A stretch of DNA of 64,000 bases. It comes from Lysinibacillus_B sp042920265. GTDB taxonomy: Bacteria > Bacillota > Bacilli > Bacillales_A > Planococcaceae. The stretch is taken from contig NZ_JBDQZI010000016.1 of assembly GCF_042920265.1 (NCBI RefSeq), positions 1 to 64,000 of the forward strand, given 5' to 3'. The translations under genes were made by a program, and so were the position numbers. Positions 34,419 to 42,817 of the stretch are shown piece by piece; position 1 is the first letter of the stretch, and each line of letters begins with the position of its first letter. The notes under the pieces were generated by a model, which worked only from the letters and a program-made list of their open reading frames with translations, had not been told where the DNA came from and did not search any database.

Positions 34419-34689
34419 TTTAATACAGACTCCTTTTAAATACGTGATAAAATGTGTTTGTTTGATGTAAGGAAATGTGACAATCAATCGAAAATTCAGA
34501 AAAAATGGTTGTAATTTTTAAAAAAATTTGATATGAATTCATTTCTTTATTGCTATTATAGTAGTATAAATACATAAGTACAATTTATTATTTCTATTAT
34601 TTCAATAACATTTAGTTATCATTCTTAATGAGCAAAAATGCACCCTAAAAACACCATTTAAATAGTGAAAGGTATGTATCATAGCCTCC

Positions 34690-34783
34690 GCGCTTTGCCA
34701 CAGCCTACACAGGAGCTAAAACAGGCGTGGCCTGTTTGGATCTCCTGTTACGGCTCCTGTGGCTATGGCGCGCTACGGCAAAA
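34690..34783. other. long GC-rich hairpin
   Basis: Nested pairs: TTTGCC (34694) with GGCAAA (34777); CCAC-AGCC with GGCT-CCT-GTGG; ACAGGAG with CTCCTGT; and an inner AACAGGC/GCCTGTT-type stem. This gives an ~90-base cruciform-capable structure, GC-rich in an AT-rich 850-base gene-free stretch (34419-35269). It has no T-run on either side and contains no ORF. It is possibly a mobile palindromic unit. Confidence 0.6.
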
Positions 34784-34984
34784 GTCAATGCTTCTCGATG
34801 TGCTAGAAAAATAGTTCTCTTATCTAAAAGAATTCATTTTCTTTTTATTTGCAATTGTAATTATCCAACCTCTACCGTCATGAATGAGTATCTTTTTTAT
34901 TTTTAGCTAGATGTATTGATTAACAAAATATTTCCTTTATAGAAGCGTGTTTTTTAGCAAAAAGTGATCAAAAATGACTTGCCA

Positions 34985-35205
34985 GTTGATTGCAGCGGAA
35001 TCGGCGAGACTCCTACGGGAATAGCAATAAAGGAACGAAGGCTAAAACCGTCACGTCCTGTGACAACGCCTTCGTGACCAACATCGTGTTGGCCTGAAGA
35101 CCCCGCAGGAAATTTATTTGCGACGAAAGCGTAGCGACAGGAGCACCGAGGAGGCTGAAGCCATGCCCGTGGAAAGCGAGCCGAATGGAGCGGAAATCAA
35201 CGGTT
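34985..35205 (+). repeat. repeat family A, copy 2 (long, MITE-like)
   Basis: It carries the same blocks as copy 1 (12912-13012, opposite strand): GGCGAGACTCCTACGGGAATAGC, CTGAAGACCCCGCAGG, GAGGAGGCTGAAGCCATGCCC and GTGGAAAGCGAG. Its ends are inverted relatives (TTGATTGCAGC against GCGGAAATCAA on the other end), giving ~24-bp imperfect terminal repeats. A ~65-base insert absent from copy 1 (35030-35095) contains structure family E. Small ORFs inside are unlikely to be genes. Confidence 0.75.
35035..35075. other. structure family E, copy 2
   Basis: The outer stem is ACGAAGGC / GCCTTCGT, with internal loop TAAAACC and AAC, inner stem GTCAC / GTGAC and terminal loop GTCCT. The plan equals that of the hairpin after groEL (18564-18602, opposite strand). 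Inner and outer stems differ by paired changes. Confidence 0.6.
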
Positions 35206-35269
35206 AACACAATGGTAATATATGTTTCAGGAGTTGCTCATTCTAAGTTATAAATAAAAGGAGCCCTTT

Positions 35270-36157
35270 ATGGAGATTCAGCAGTTGCAATATTTTAAAA
35301 CAGTGGCGCAGTTACAGCATATGACACGTGCTGCCGAGAAGCTAAGTATTTCACAGCCTGCACTAAGTAAATCGATTTCAAATATAGAACAAGAACTTGG
35401 TGTGCCGCTGTTTGATCGGCAAGGGCGTTCGATTTATTTAAATCGTTACGGCGAATTGTTTTTAGAAAGCGTGGAAGTTATTTTAGCGGAATATGCAAAA
35501 GTAATGCAGGAATTTGGCGATATTACAAAACCAGGACATGGTGAAGTAGCTTTTGGTTTTATTCATACACTAGGAATGGAAGTTGTGCCAGAGTTAATGG
35601 CTGTTGTAGCGGACGTATACCCGAATATGGAATTTTCATTAACACAAGCAACGTCATTGAATTTATTGAAGCGTCTGGAAGAAGGCGCAATTGATTTGTG
35701 CTTATCGCAAGAAATTGAGTCGAAGTTGATTGACATTGAGTGGGTGGAATTATGGAGTGAGGAATTGTATGTCATCGTTCCTGCTGGGCATCCACTAGCG
35801 AGTAAAGATAGGATTGCATTGCACGAAATTAAAGATGAGCCTTTCATTTCTATTAAAAGAGGAAACTCCCTTCGCCAATTTATTGATAAGCGCTTAAAAG
35901 AAGCCGGAGTTGTGGCAAAGACGACGTTTTCGGGGGAGGAAATGCACACATTGGCTGGATTTGTAGGAGCCGGGTTAGGTGTATCCATTATTCCGAATAT
36001 TAAAGGGCTTGAGAATTACAACATTAAGAAAATTTCGGTCAGTTATCCGAGTTGTGTACGGAAAATTGGACTTGCTTGGGCAAAAGGACGTTATTTGTCA
36101 CCGGCAGCGAATGAATTTAAAGAGTTTTTAATTGAGTACTTTAGAGGAGAATCGTAA
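35270..36157 (+). CDS. LysR-family transcriptional regulator
   Basis: This 295-residue protein has an N-terminal winged helix-turn-helix (MEIQQLQYFKTVAQLQHMTRAAEKLSISQPALSKSIS split over residues 1-40; LGVPLFDRQGR) and a periplasmic-binding-like effector domain (about 90-290) containing GAGLGVSIIP. It is likely a metabolite-responsive activator. Sequence style is close to CidR/YtlI/GltC-type regulators, but the effector is not assignable. AAAAGGAG precedes the ATG. Its stop overlaps the next start (TAATG), so it is cotranscribed with a Sel1-repeat protein rather than divergent from a target. Confidence 0.9.
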   Translation: MEIQQLQYFKTVAQLQHMTRAAEKLSISQPALSKSISNIEQELGVPLFDRQGRSIYLNRYGELFLESVEVILAEYAKVMQEFGDITKPGHGEVAFGFIHTLGMEVVPELMAVVADVYPNMEFSLTQATSLNLLKRLEEGAIDLCLSQEIESKLIDIEWVELWSEELYVIVPAGHPLASKDRIALHEIKDEPFISIKRGNSLRQFIDKRLKEAGVVAKTTFSGEEMHTLAGFVGAGLGVSIIPNIKGLENYNIKKISVSYPSCVRKIGLAWAKGRYLSPAANEFKEFLIEYFRGES

Positions 36158-36999
36158 TGGATGAGCAATCAATATTTCAATTAGCTGGCAAGGAATTATA
36201 TGAAACGTTTTTAAAGGCATTAGCAGAAGATGTGCCATCAATGTATGCTGTGGCGATGGTGCTGAAAGAGAAAGAATGGGCGAAAGAAGCGGTTTCTTGG
36301 CTGACAAAGGCTGCGAATCAGCACTATGCACCTGCACAATATGAATTAGCGAACTGCTATTACGCAGGCCATGGGGTACAAGTCAATGAGCAGAGGGCGT
36401 TTGAGCTGTATACGTGTGCCGCAACGCAAGGTCATGCCGATGCGGCAAATAATTTAGCGGATATGTATTTCAATGGTGAATCCGTTGAGGTGAACGAAGA
36501 ACAAGCATTTTACTGGTTTACGTATGCAGCAGAAAAAGGCATAGTAGAAGCGATGTTTACATTAGGTATCATGCATGAGCAAGGGCTTGGTACACAAGTA
36601 GATGAAGAACGCGCCTATTATTATTATGAGAAATCAGCAACAGCAGGCTATGATGATGCACAGTACCGCATGGGCTGTATTTATTTAGACGGTTTACTTG
36701 GAAAAGCGCAAGACGGACAACAAGCGTTGACATGGTTTGAAGCGGCAGCCGAGCAGTTTCATATTGATGCCATTTATAATTTAGGGTATTTATATGAAAA
36801 GGGAATCGCTGTTACACAAGACGGCACTAAGGCAATCGCCTATTATAAGCAGGCAGCACTACTCGGGGATTACCAAGCAAAGGTAAACTTAGCGTATATG
36901 TACGAAACAGGCGAGTGTGTACCAGTTAGTGTCGAAGAGGCGACTAAATGGCACGAAGCAGCCCAAGACCAACTAGAAGAAGGATGTCAGGAATGGTAG
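36157..36999 (+). CDS. Sel1-like repeat (TPR) protein
   Basis: This 280-residue soluble protein is built of about six 36-residue Sel1 repeats: AQYELANCYYAGHGVQVNEQRAF-type units from about residue 65 to 275, for example MFTLGIMHEQGLGTQVDEERAY and AIYNLGYLYEKGIAVTQDGTKA. Sel1 repeats form helical scaffolds for protein contacts. There is no signal peptide or catalytic domain. It is coupled to the LysR gene by TAATG and has GAGGAG upstream. The partner is unknown; it may modulate the regulator, but that is speculation. Confidence 0.85.
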   Translation: MDEQSIFQLAGKELYETFLKALAEDVPSMYAVAMVLKEKEWAKEAVSWLTKAANQHYAPAQYELANCYYAGHGVQVNEQRAFELYTCAATQGHADAANNLADMYFNGESVEVNEEQAFYWFTYAAEKGIVEAMFTLGIMHEQGLGTQVDEERAYYYYEKSATAGYDDAQYRMGCIYLDGLLGKAQDGQQALTWFEAAAEQFHIDAIYNLGYLYEKGIAVTQDGTKAIAYYKQAALLGDYQAKVNLAYMYETGECVPVSVEEATKWHEAAQDQLEEGCQEW

Positions 37000-37126
37000 G
37001 AGAATAGACAAAGCAGTGCAACAAAGACTCAGGTTGAATGGATAAAGAAGCGTCTCATATAACACATAAAAAAACTTTTCAGGTAGAATGATAAGTATGA
37101 AATTATAGCAAAGAGGTGATGTTGTA

Positions 37127-37609
37127 ATGGCAAATGCATCCTCAGAAACGACTATCCATCATATAGAGCATATTAGCGCATTACGTGGGATTTTACAGGA
37201 ACAACAACAAGATGTAGCAGAGTTAAGGGCAATGATGAAGCGATTTGAATCGTATAAAGATGTCGGTATGGATTTGATTGGGGCAAAGAAATATACAGAA
37301 AAAGTAGTAGAAATTCAAGATGCTCAAAATAATCGGTTTCGCAAGCTAGATGAAATCATCTTCCATAATCGAAAAGAACTAAAAAGCGGAGAAACGGCGT
37401 ATAGTACGCTGTTGACTTATGGAAAGGAAGTACGGAAGTTAGAGGCTGGTTTACGCACATTGCGATTATTTACACAGGATGTGATTGATATGCTCGTGCA
37501 AAATAGTACGGTCATGAATCGAGCAGACGATCGAATCGCTTATTTTGAAAAACGTGTAGCTACTTTAGAAGTTGAGATACAGCAATGGATAGAGAAATTG
37601 GCACCTTAA
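37127..37609 (+). CDS. coiled-coil protein, unknown function
   Basis: This 160-residue hydrophilic protein is predicted almost entirely helical with coiled coils (LRGILQEQQQDVAELRAMMKRFE; RIAYFEKRVATLEVEIQQWIEKL). It has no membrane segment, Cys or known motif. AGAGGTGATG precedes the ATG, and a terminator overlaps its stop, so it is very likely a real single gene. I do not recognise the family. It might be a cytoskeletal or chemotaxis accessory since hemAT follows, but there is no direct evidence. Confidence 0.7.
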   Translation: MANASSETTIHHIEHISALRGILQEQQQDVAELRAMMKRFESYKDVGMDLIGAKKYTEKVVEIQDAQNNRFRKLDEIIFHNRKELKSGETAYSTLLTYGKEVRKLEAGLRTLRLFTQDVIDMLVQNSTVMNRADDRIAYFEKRVATLEVEIQQWIEKLAP

Positions 37610-37629
37610 GATTTAAGGTGCCAATTTTT
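37595..37629 (+). terminator. terminator overlapping the coiled-coil gene stop
   Basis: A perfect 14-bp stem AATTGGCACCTTAA / TTAAGGTGCCAATT with loop GAT is followed by TTTG. The stop codon lies within the 5' arm. The 37630-37878 spacer holds no other clear element. Confidence 0.85.
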
Positions 37630-37878
37630 GTTCTTTCGTCTATTTGTGTCGCATATACAGTATTGTTTATGTCGTTAGGTATAGGTCTAAAGTATTTATA
37701 TAGCACTTTTTGGAAATTAAAAATGAATAATAGTTCTTTCTGTAGATTTATATAGGACAAATTGATGGGAGACTAATTCCTTAATTTGGAGTATAAATAA
37801 AATTTCCGCTTGTATCAGCGCATAAACATAGTAATCTTTAAAAGGGGTAATTTAAAAAAGTGAAAGAAGCGTGATTCA

Positions 37879-39171
37879 ATGTTTTTTAAAAAGACATTAC
37901 ATCAAGAACGCATCAACATCGATTTATTTCAAGTAAAAATTCAAATAGACAAACATCCAAAACTAAAACAACAGCTAACTATGTTAAATTTAACGGACGT
38001 GGATTTAAAATATTTATGTGCCTTTCAACCGTATGTTGAAAAAAATATTAATGAAATTGTGAATCGTTTTTATGATGTGCTCGGAATGAATCCTGGTCTC
38101 ATTAAAATTATTGATGATCATAGTACAGTTGAACGGTTAAAAATAACGTTGAAAAAGCACATATATGAAATGTTTTGTGGTGTCATCGATGAATCGTTTT
38201 TCCACAAGCGTGAGCGTATTGCACGTGTACATGTGCATATCGGCTTACCGACACAAAGTTATATTGCAGCTTTTCAAACGTTGAATCTTTCTTTTATGGA
38301 ATATATAAAACAATATATCCCGCATACGGAAGATCAGTTTCAAACGTTATTAGCTGTTTCAAAAATCTTGAATTTGGAGCAACAGCTTGTATTAGAAGCA
38401 TTTGAAGCGTACGTAGAAGAATCGAAAAATGCGGTAAATAACCAAAAAGCAGCAGTAGGTCATGCGATTGTGGAATCAGCAGAAAGTTTAGCGGACATTG
38501 CGCAACAAACGAATGCCTCCTATCAACAGTTAAATGTGCAAACAGAAGAACTCGTAGCCTATGCAAAGCGCACAAATGAAATTTCATGTGCAACAGAACG
38601 GCAAGCCATTGAAGGGAAAGACCAAATGCATGCTCAATCCGCGAATATGATGACGATTGCTTCTTCTGTCGATGAAGTAGCACGTGATGTGCATCGTTTA
38701 ACGGATATGACAAAGCAAATGGAAAACATCATGGCGATTGTTACAAATATCGCTAATCAGACGAATCTGTTAGCGCTGAATGCCTCGATTGAAGCGGCGC
38801 GTGCAGGCGAGGCTGGCAAAGGATTTGCTGTCGTGGCCAATGAAGTGCGAAAACTGGCAGAGCAAACGAAATCTTCTATTGATACAGTAGGGAATTTATT
38901 GAACGATACAAATGAACGGACGGAAAAATTGGAGCGTTCTCTAGCACGAATTCAGCAAGACGTTCAATTTGGTGAAGAAGACATGCGACAAACAGAGCAA
39001 AAATTTGCGCATATTTTATGTTCCATGAGTGAAACGAAAACCCAAAATGGTTTAATTGAGCGAAAAATTCAAGACCTTTGCAGTGTCATTAGTCAACTTT
39101 CAATTGCTTTTGATGCAGTTACGAACTCGGCAGATAAACTAGTTTGTATTTCACAAGAATTGAACGAATAA
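37879..39171 (+). CDS. hemAT: heme-based aerotaxis transducer HemAT
   Basis: This 430-residue soluble chemoreceptor has a globin sensor domain (about 30-180) with RVHVHIGL, where His 118 is the expected heme ligand, followed by a methyl-accepting signalling domain (about 200-430) with the tip NIANQTNLLALNASIEAARAGE and FAVVANEVRKLAEQT. It binds O2 at the heme and signals to CheA for aerotaxis. There are no membrane helices. It is monocistronic; the next gene is hemY of heme biosynthesis, a suggestive neighbour. The ribosome-binding site is weak (GAAAGAAG). Confidence 0.92.
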   Translation: MFFKKTLHQERINIDLFQVKIQIDKHPKLKQQLTMLNLTDVDLKYLCAFQPYVEKNINEIVNRFYDVLGMNPGLIKIIDDHSTVERLKITLKKHIYEMFCGVIDESFFHKRERIARVHVHIGLPTQSYIAAFQTLNLSFMEYIKQYIPHTEDQFQTLLAVSKILNLEQQLVLEAFEAYVEESKNAVNNQKAAVGHAIVESAESLADIAQQTNASYQQLNVQTEELVAYAKRTNEISCATERQAIEGKDQMHAQSANMMTIASSVDEVARDVHRLTDMTKQMENIMAIVTNIANQTNLLALNASIEAARAGEAGKGFAVVANEVRKLAEQTKSSIDTVGNLLNDTNERTEKLERSLARIQQDVQFGEEDMRQTEQKFAHILCSMSETKTQNGLIERKIQDLCSVISQLSIAFDAVTNSADKLVCISQELNE

Positions 39172-39208
39172 AGTATTCTCCGCTATTTGGGGAATACTTT
39201 TCTTTATT
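39170..39208 (+). terminator. hemAT terminator
   Basis: AAAGTATTCTCC pairs with GGGGAATACTTT around a 7-nt loop, followed by TCTTTATTTT. It starts in the hemAT stop codon. Confidence 0.8.
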
Positions 39209-39290
39209 TTGTAATACAAAGCGCCGTTATTTGCTCTTAAAAAGGTTTATACTGTATGTAGGATATTTCTACCGTATAGGAGAGGTCAAT

Positions 39291-40673
39291 ATGAAGACGA
39301 TAGTAGTTGTTGGAGGCGGCATTACAGGGTTATGCACGATGCATTATGTGAAACGCCAAATGAAAGAAAAGAACATAGAAGCGAAGTTAGTTTTGATTGA
39401 GCGCAATGAATACTTAGGTGGTAAAATTCATTCTACGCACGAGGACGGCTTCATTATGGAAACAGGCGCCGATTCGATTGTTGCGCGTCATCCAGGTGTG
39501 TTGGAGTTGGTTCGTGAGTTAGGGTTTGAATCAGAGCTTGTCTACAATGAGACAGGCATTTCCTATATTCATACAAATAATGAACTGCACGCAATTCCTG
39601 CAGGTTCTACGTTCGGCATTCCAATGAGTATCGAGTCCTTACAAGCAAGTACGTTGATTTCGGATGAAGCGAAGCAGCGTGTGTTACAAGATGCAACGAT
39701 GCCAAATACAACGTTTACGAAGGAAAGCTCGATTGGGGCGTTTCTTGAACACTTCTTAGGAGAGGAAATTGTACGGAAGCAAATTGCTCCTGTACTTGCC
39801 GGTGTGTATTCAGGGGACTTATATCAACTTTCCCTTGCTTCGACATTACCGTATTTAGTCGACTATAAAAATGAGTACGGCAGTATTATGAAAGGCTTTG
39901 AAGCAAACCGTGAGCAGTTTGAAAAGGCGGCCAATAAAAAATTCATTTCATTCCGCAATGGGCTATCGGCCATCATCGATCGGTTAGAAGAAAGTTTACC
40001 TGACGTAACATTTATGAAAAAGGCAGAAGTGCATAGCGTAACAAAAATGGGCGATCAATATGAAATGGTCGTAGGAGACGAAACGATTGTAGCCGATATT
40101 GTGGTATTAGCTGTGCCGAACGAAACGGTACGTGAAGTGCTGAAGGATGAAGGGTTGCAAGTGAGCTTAAATAAATTCACAACCGCTTCGGCCATTACAC
40201 TGTATGTCGGTTTTGATGTACCAGATAGCGTATTACCAGCGGACGGAACAGGCTTTATCGTCTCACATAATAGCGATTTAGTATGTGATGCTTCTACTTG
40301 GACGAGCCGTAAATGGAAGCATACATCGGCTGACGGGAATTTGCTCGTACGCCTATTTTATAAAAATGTAAATCCACGCTATGCAGAACTCGCAGCAATG
40401 ACCGATGAGGAACTTGTAGCGGTAGCACGGAAGGATATTGCACTTAGTCTCGGTATTCAGGATGAGCCAACTGTTGTCAAGGTAACAAAGTGGATCGATC
40501 AAATGCCACGCTATGACTTAGCACATCATGACGCCTTATCGGTTGTCGTGTCAGATTTAGCGCAGCGCTACCCAAATGTACTACTTGCGGGTTGTTCTTA
40601 TTTTGGTGTGGGGATTGGTGCGTGCATTCAAAATGGGAAGCATACAGCCGAGCAGATTGTCGCGATTCTATAA
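39291..40673 (+). CDS. hemY: coproporphyrinogen/protoporphyrinogen oxidase HemY
   Basis: This 460-residue flavoenzyme has the FAD dinucleotide motif VVVGGGITGL at the N-terminus, ERNEYLGGKIHS, METGADSIVARHPG, the family PVLAGVYSGDLYQLS segment (about residue 175) and the C-terminal FAD contact GVGIGACIQNGKHTAEQI. It oxidises coproporphyrinogen III to coproporphyrin III in the Gram-positive heme pathway. ATG 39291 follows AGGAGAGG; the open frame extends back to 39144 inside hemAT but lacks a site. No other heme genes are adjacent, so hemY stands apart from the usual hemEHY cluster. Confidence 0.93.
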   Translation: MKTIVVVGGGITGLCTMHYVKRQMKEKNIEAKLVLIERNEYLGGKIHSTHEDGFIMETGADSIVARHPGVLELVRELGFESELVYNETGISYIHTNNELHAIPAGSTFGIPMSIESLQASTLISDEAKQRVLQDATMPNTTFTKESSIGAFLEHFLGEEIVRKQIAPVLAGVYSGDLYQLSLASTLPYLVDYKNEYGSIMKGFEANREQFEKAANKKFISFRNGLSAIIDRLEESLPDVTFMKKAEVHSVTKMGDQYEMVVGDETIVADIVVLAVPNETVREVLKDEGLQVSLNKFTTASAITLYVGFDVPDSVLPADGTGFIVSHNSDLVCDASTWTSRKWKHTSADGNLLVRLFYKNVNPRYAELAAMTDEELVAVARKDIALSLGIQDEPTVVKVTKWIDQMPRYDLAHHDALSVVVSDLAQRYPNVLLAGCSYFGVGIGACIQNGKHTAEQIVAIL

Positions 40674-40711
40674 GAAATAATGCATGAAAACGTTTACTAT
40701 CGCAAAACGTC

Positions 40712-40740
40712 TTGACGTTCGTTGCATATAACGTTATGAT
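40712..40740 (+). promoter_or_regulatory. sigma-A promoter of yitJ-metH
   Basis: TTGACG (40712-40717) and TATGAT (40735-40740) are 17 bases apart. Transcription would start near 40747, about 25 bases before the SAM aptamer. A nearby TTGACA (40752) has no -10 at a proper distance. Confidence 0.75.
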
Positions 40741-40771
40741 TCTTTTAATTATTGACAAAATTCATATATTT

Positions 40772-40872
40772 TCTTATCGAGAGAAGCGGAGGGACTGGCC
40801 CAGTGAAGCTTCAGCAACCAACAGTAGTCAGGTGCTAAATCCAGTCGGCAAATGCCGTAAAGATGAGAAGGA
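40772..40872 (+). ncRNA. SAM-I riboswitch (S-box)
   Basis: The leader has the S-box core ATCGAGAGAAGCGGAGGGAC, CTTCAGCAACC, CAGGTGCTAAATCCAG and closing GATGAGAAGG that pairs with TTCTTATC to form P1. With S-adenosylmethionine bound, P1 forms and a terminator downstream folds. Without it, AGAAGG (40866-40871) is free to pair with CCTTCT (40888-40893) as antiterminator. It controls yitJ-metH so methionine synthesis falls when SAM is plentiful. Confidence 0.96.
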
Positions 40873-40885
40873 ATGACGATTTTAT

Positions 40886-40916
40886 AGCCTTCTTATACAA
40901 AGAAGGCTTTTTATTT
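40886..40916 (+). terminator. SAM riboswitch terminator
   Basis: AGCCTTCTT pairs with AAGAAGGCT, followed by TTTTTATTTT. The 5' arm can instead pair with the 3' strand of P1, the expected switch. Confidence 0.93.
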
Positions 40917-40972
40917 TATGGAAAAATAACTGAAAAATTGTGCAATTCAGTATAGAGAAAAGAGGGGCATAG

Positions 40973-42817
40973 ATGGGGTTACTTGAAGCTTTACAGACGC
41001 GTGTATTAACGGCAGATGGTGCGATTGGGACACTGCTTTATTCATATGGGTTAGATTATTGCCATGAGGAAATGAATGTCACAAGACCAGAAATAGTAGA
41101 GAAAATTCATGAGCAATACATTGAAGCAGGCGCAGATATTATTCAAACGAATACGTACGGCGCTAATGCCATTAAATTAGCACGTTATGGCTATGAAGGT
41201 CGTGTGCAAGAGTTTAATGAAGCAGCGGTGGCAATCGCTAAAAAAGCAGCTGAAGGTAAAGCCGTCTTTGTACTCGGAACAATTGGTGGTATTCGTGGCA
41301 TTCGTAAAAGTGATGCGACGTTAGCCGAAATTGTGACGGCCATTGAAGAGCAGGCCAAGGTGTTACTCGCTGGTGGGATCGATGGCATTTTACTAGAGAC
41401 ATTTTATGATTATGAAGAAATCCAAGCCGTTGTGCAGACAGTTCGTGCATTAACAGATTTGCCGATTATTGCCCAAGTATCGATGCATGAACCAGGTATT
41501 TTACAGGGGGGCATTGCACTTGGGGATGCACTGAGTCAGCTTGAAGCACTAGGCGCAGATATTGTTGGTAGTAATTGTCGCTTAGGACCATTCCATACGA
41601 TTCAAGCATTTGAAAAGGTGAATTTACCGGAAAGAGCTTATTTGTCTGCTTATCCAAATGCCTCGCTACTAGATGTTGAAGATGGCCGTGTCGTGTATGA
41701 ATCAGAGGCCGATTATTTCGCACGGGCAGCAGAAGAGCTAGTGAAGCAAGGGGTACGTTTAATCGGTGGTTGTTGTGGCACAACGCCAAAGCATATCGAG
41801 GCAACGAAAAAACGTTTAGCCAATAGCCAGCCAATTACAGAAAAAGCGAAAAAGCCTGGGACAGTTGAATTTGTTCGTTCACCAGAGCCACGTCAGTATG
41901 AACCGCTTCATATGAAAGCAAAACGTGAACGTTCTGTGATTGTAGAGCTAGATACACCACGTCACCTTGAAATCGAAGGGTTTATGAAAGGGGCAAAAGC
42001 GCTTTATGAAAACGGAGCAGATGTTATTATGATGGCGGATAACTCACTCGCTTCACCCCGTATTAGTAACATCGCGATGTCGGCTATTTTGCAAAATGAA
42101 GGGGTACGTGTTCTTCCGCATTTAACGTGCCGTGATCGTAACTTAATTGGCTTACAGTCGCATTTAATGGGGCTTGATGCACTGCAGCTACATGATCTTT
42201 TAGTCATTACGGGCGACCCGACAAAGGTAGGGGATTTCCCAGGAGCAACAAGTGTATATGATGTGTCATCGATGGAGCTAATGTCACTCATTAAACAGTT
42301 AAATGAAGGGATTTCATTTTCAGGGAAGCCACTTCGTAAAAAAGCCAACTTCTCGGTTGCGGGTGCCTTTAATCCGAATGTGCGTGTCGTAGCACGTGCT
42401 GTAGACCGCTTGGAGAAAAAGCTGGAGCATGGCTGTGATTACTTTATTTCGCAACCCGTGTATTCAAAGGAAAAAATAATTGAAACTTATGAGGCGACGA
42501 AGCATTTAGAGGCACCCATTTATATTGGCATTATGCCAGTGACAAGCTTTAGAAGTGCAGAATTTTTACATCATGAAGTGCCGGGCATTAAGTTATCAGA
42601 CGACGTTCTAGCGCGTATGGAAGCGTGCGGTGAAGATAAAGAAAAGGCGACGGCAGAAGGTGTAGCCATCGCAAAAGAACTATTAGATACAGCATGTCAA
42701 TATTTCAATGGTATTTATTTAATTACACCATTTTTACGATACGATATGACACTTCAATTGTTGGATTATGTCAAAGAGCTAGATGCAAAAAGAGAAGGAG
42801 TACAAGTAAATGCGTAA
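40973..42817 (+). CDS. yitJ: homocysteine S-methyltransferase / methylene-THF reductase YitJ
   Basis: This 614-residue fusion has an N-terminal homocysteine methyltransferase domain (about 1-290; DGAIGTLLYSYGL, zinc motif GGCCGTTPKHIEA with two adjacent Cys and an earlier SNCRLGP Cys) and a C-terminal MTHFR domain (about 310-610; ITGDPTKVGDFPGATSVYD, FNPNVR, YFISQPVYS). It reduces methylene-THF to methyl-THF and may transfer methyl to homocysteine. It overlaps metH by 8 bases, so it probably supplies methyl-THF directly for the MetH reaction. It is under the SAM riboswitch. GAGGGG precedes the ATG. Confidence 0.95.
   Translation: MGLLEALQTRVLTADGAIGTLLYSYGLDYCHEEMNVTRPEIVEKIHEQYIEAGADIIQTNTYGANAIKLARYGYEGRVQEFNEAAVAIAKKAAEGKAVFVLGTIGGIRGIRKSDATLAEIVTAIEEQAKVLLAGGIDGILLETFYDYEEIQAVVQTVRALTDLPIIAQVSMHEPGILQGGIALGDALSQLEALGADIVGSNCRLGPFHTIQAFEKVNLPERAYLSAYPNASLLDVEDGRVVYESEADYFARAAEELVKQGVRLIGGCCGTTPKHIEATKKRLANSQPITEKAKKPGTVEFVRSPEPRQYEPLHMKAKRERSVIVELDTPRHLEIEGFMKGAKALYENGADVIMMADNSLASPRISNIAMSAILQNEGVRVLPHLTCRDRNLIGLQSHLMGLDALQLHDLLVITGDPTKVGDFPGATSVYDVSSMELMSLIKQLNEGISFSGKPLRKKANFSVAGAFNPNVRVVARAVDRLEKKLEHGCDYFISQPVYSKEKIIETYEATKHLEAPIYIGIMPVTSFRSAEFLHHEVPGIKLSDDVLARMEACGEDKEKATAEGVAIAKELLDTACQYFNGIYLITPFLRYDMTLQLLDYVKELDAKREGVQVNA

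Noticed and set aside
39144..39290. Longer N-terminus for HemY
   Set aside because: The frame is open back into hemAT, but crosses the hemAT terminator, lacks a ribosome-binding site and would displace the FAD motif from the N-terminus.
40752..40757. TTGACA as the yitJ -35 box
   Set aside because: No -10 box lies at 16-18 bases; it would fall within the riboswitch aptamer. The upstream TTGACG-17-TATGAT pair fits better.
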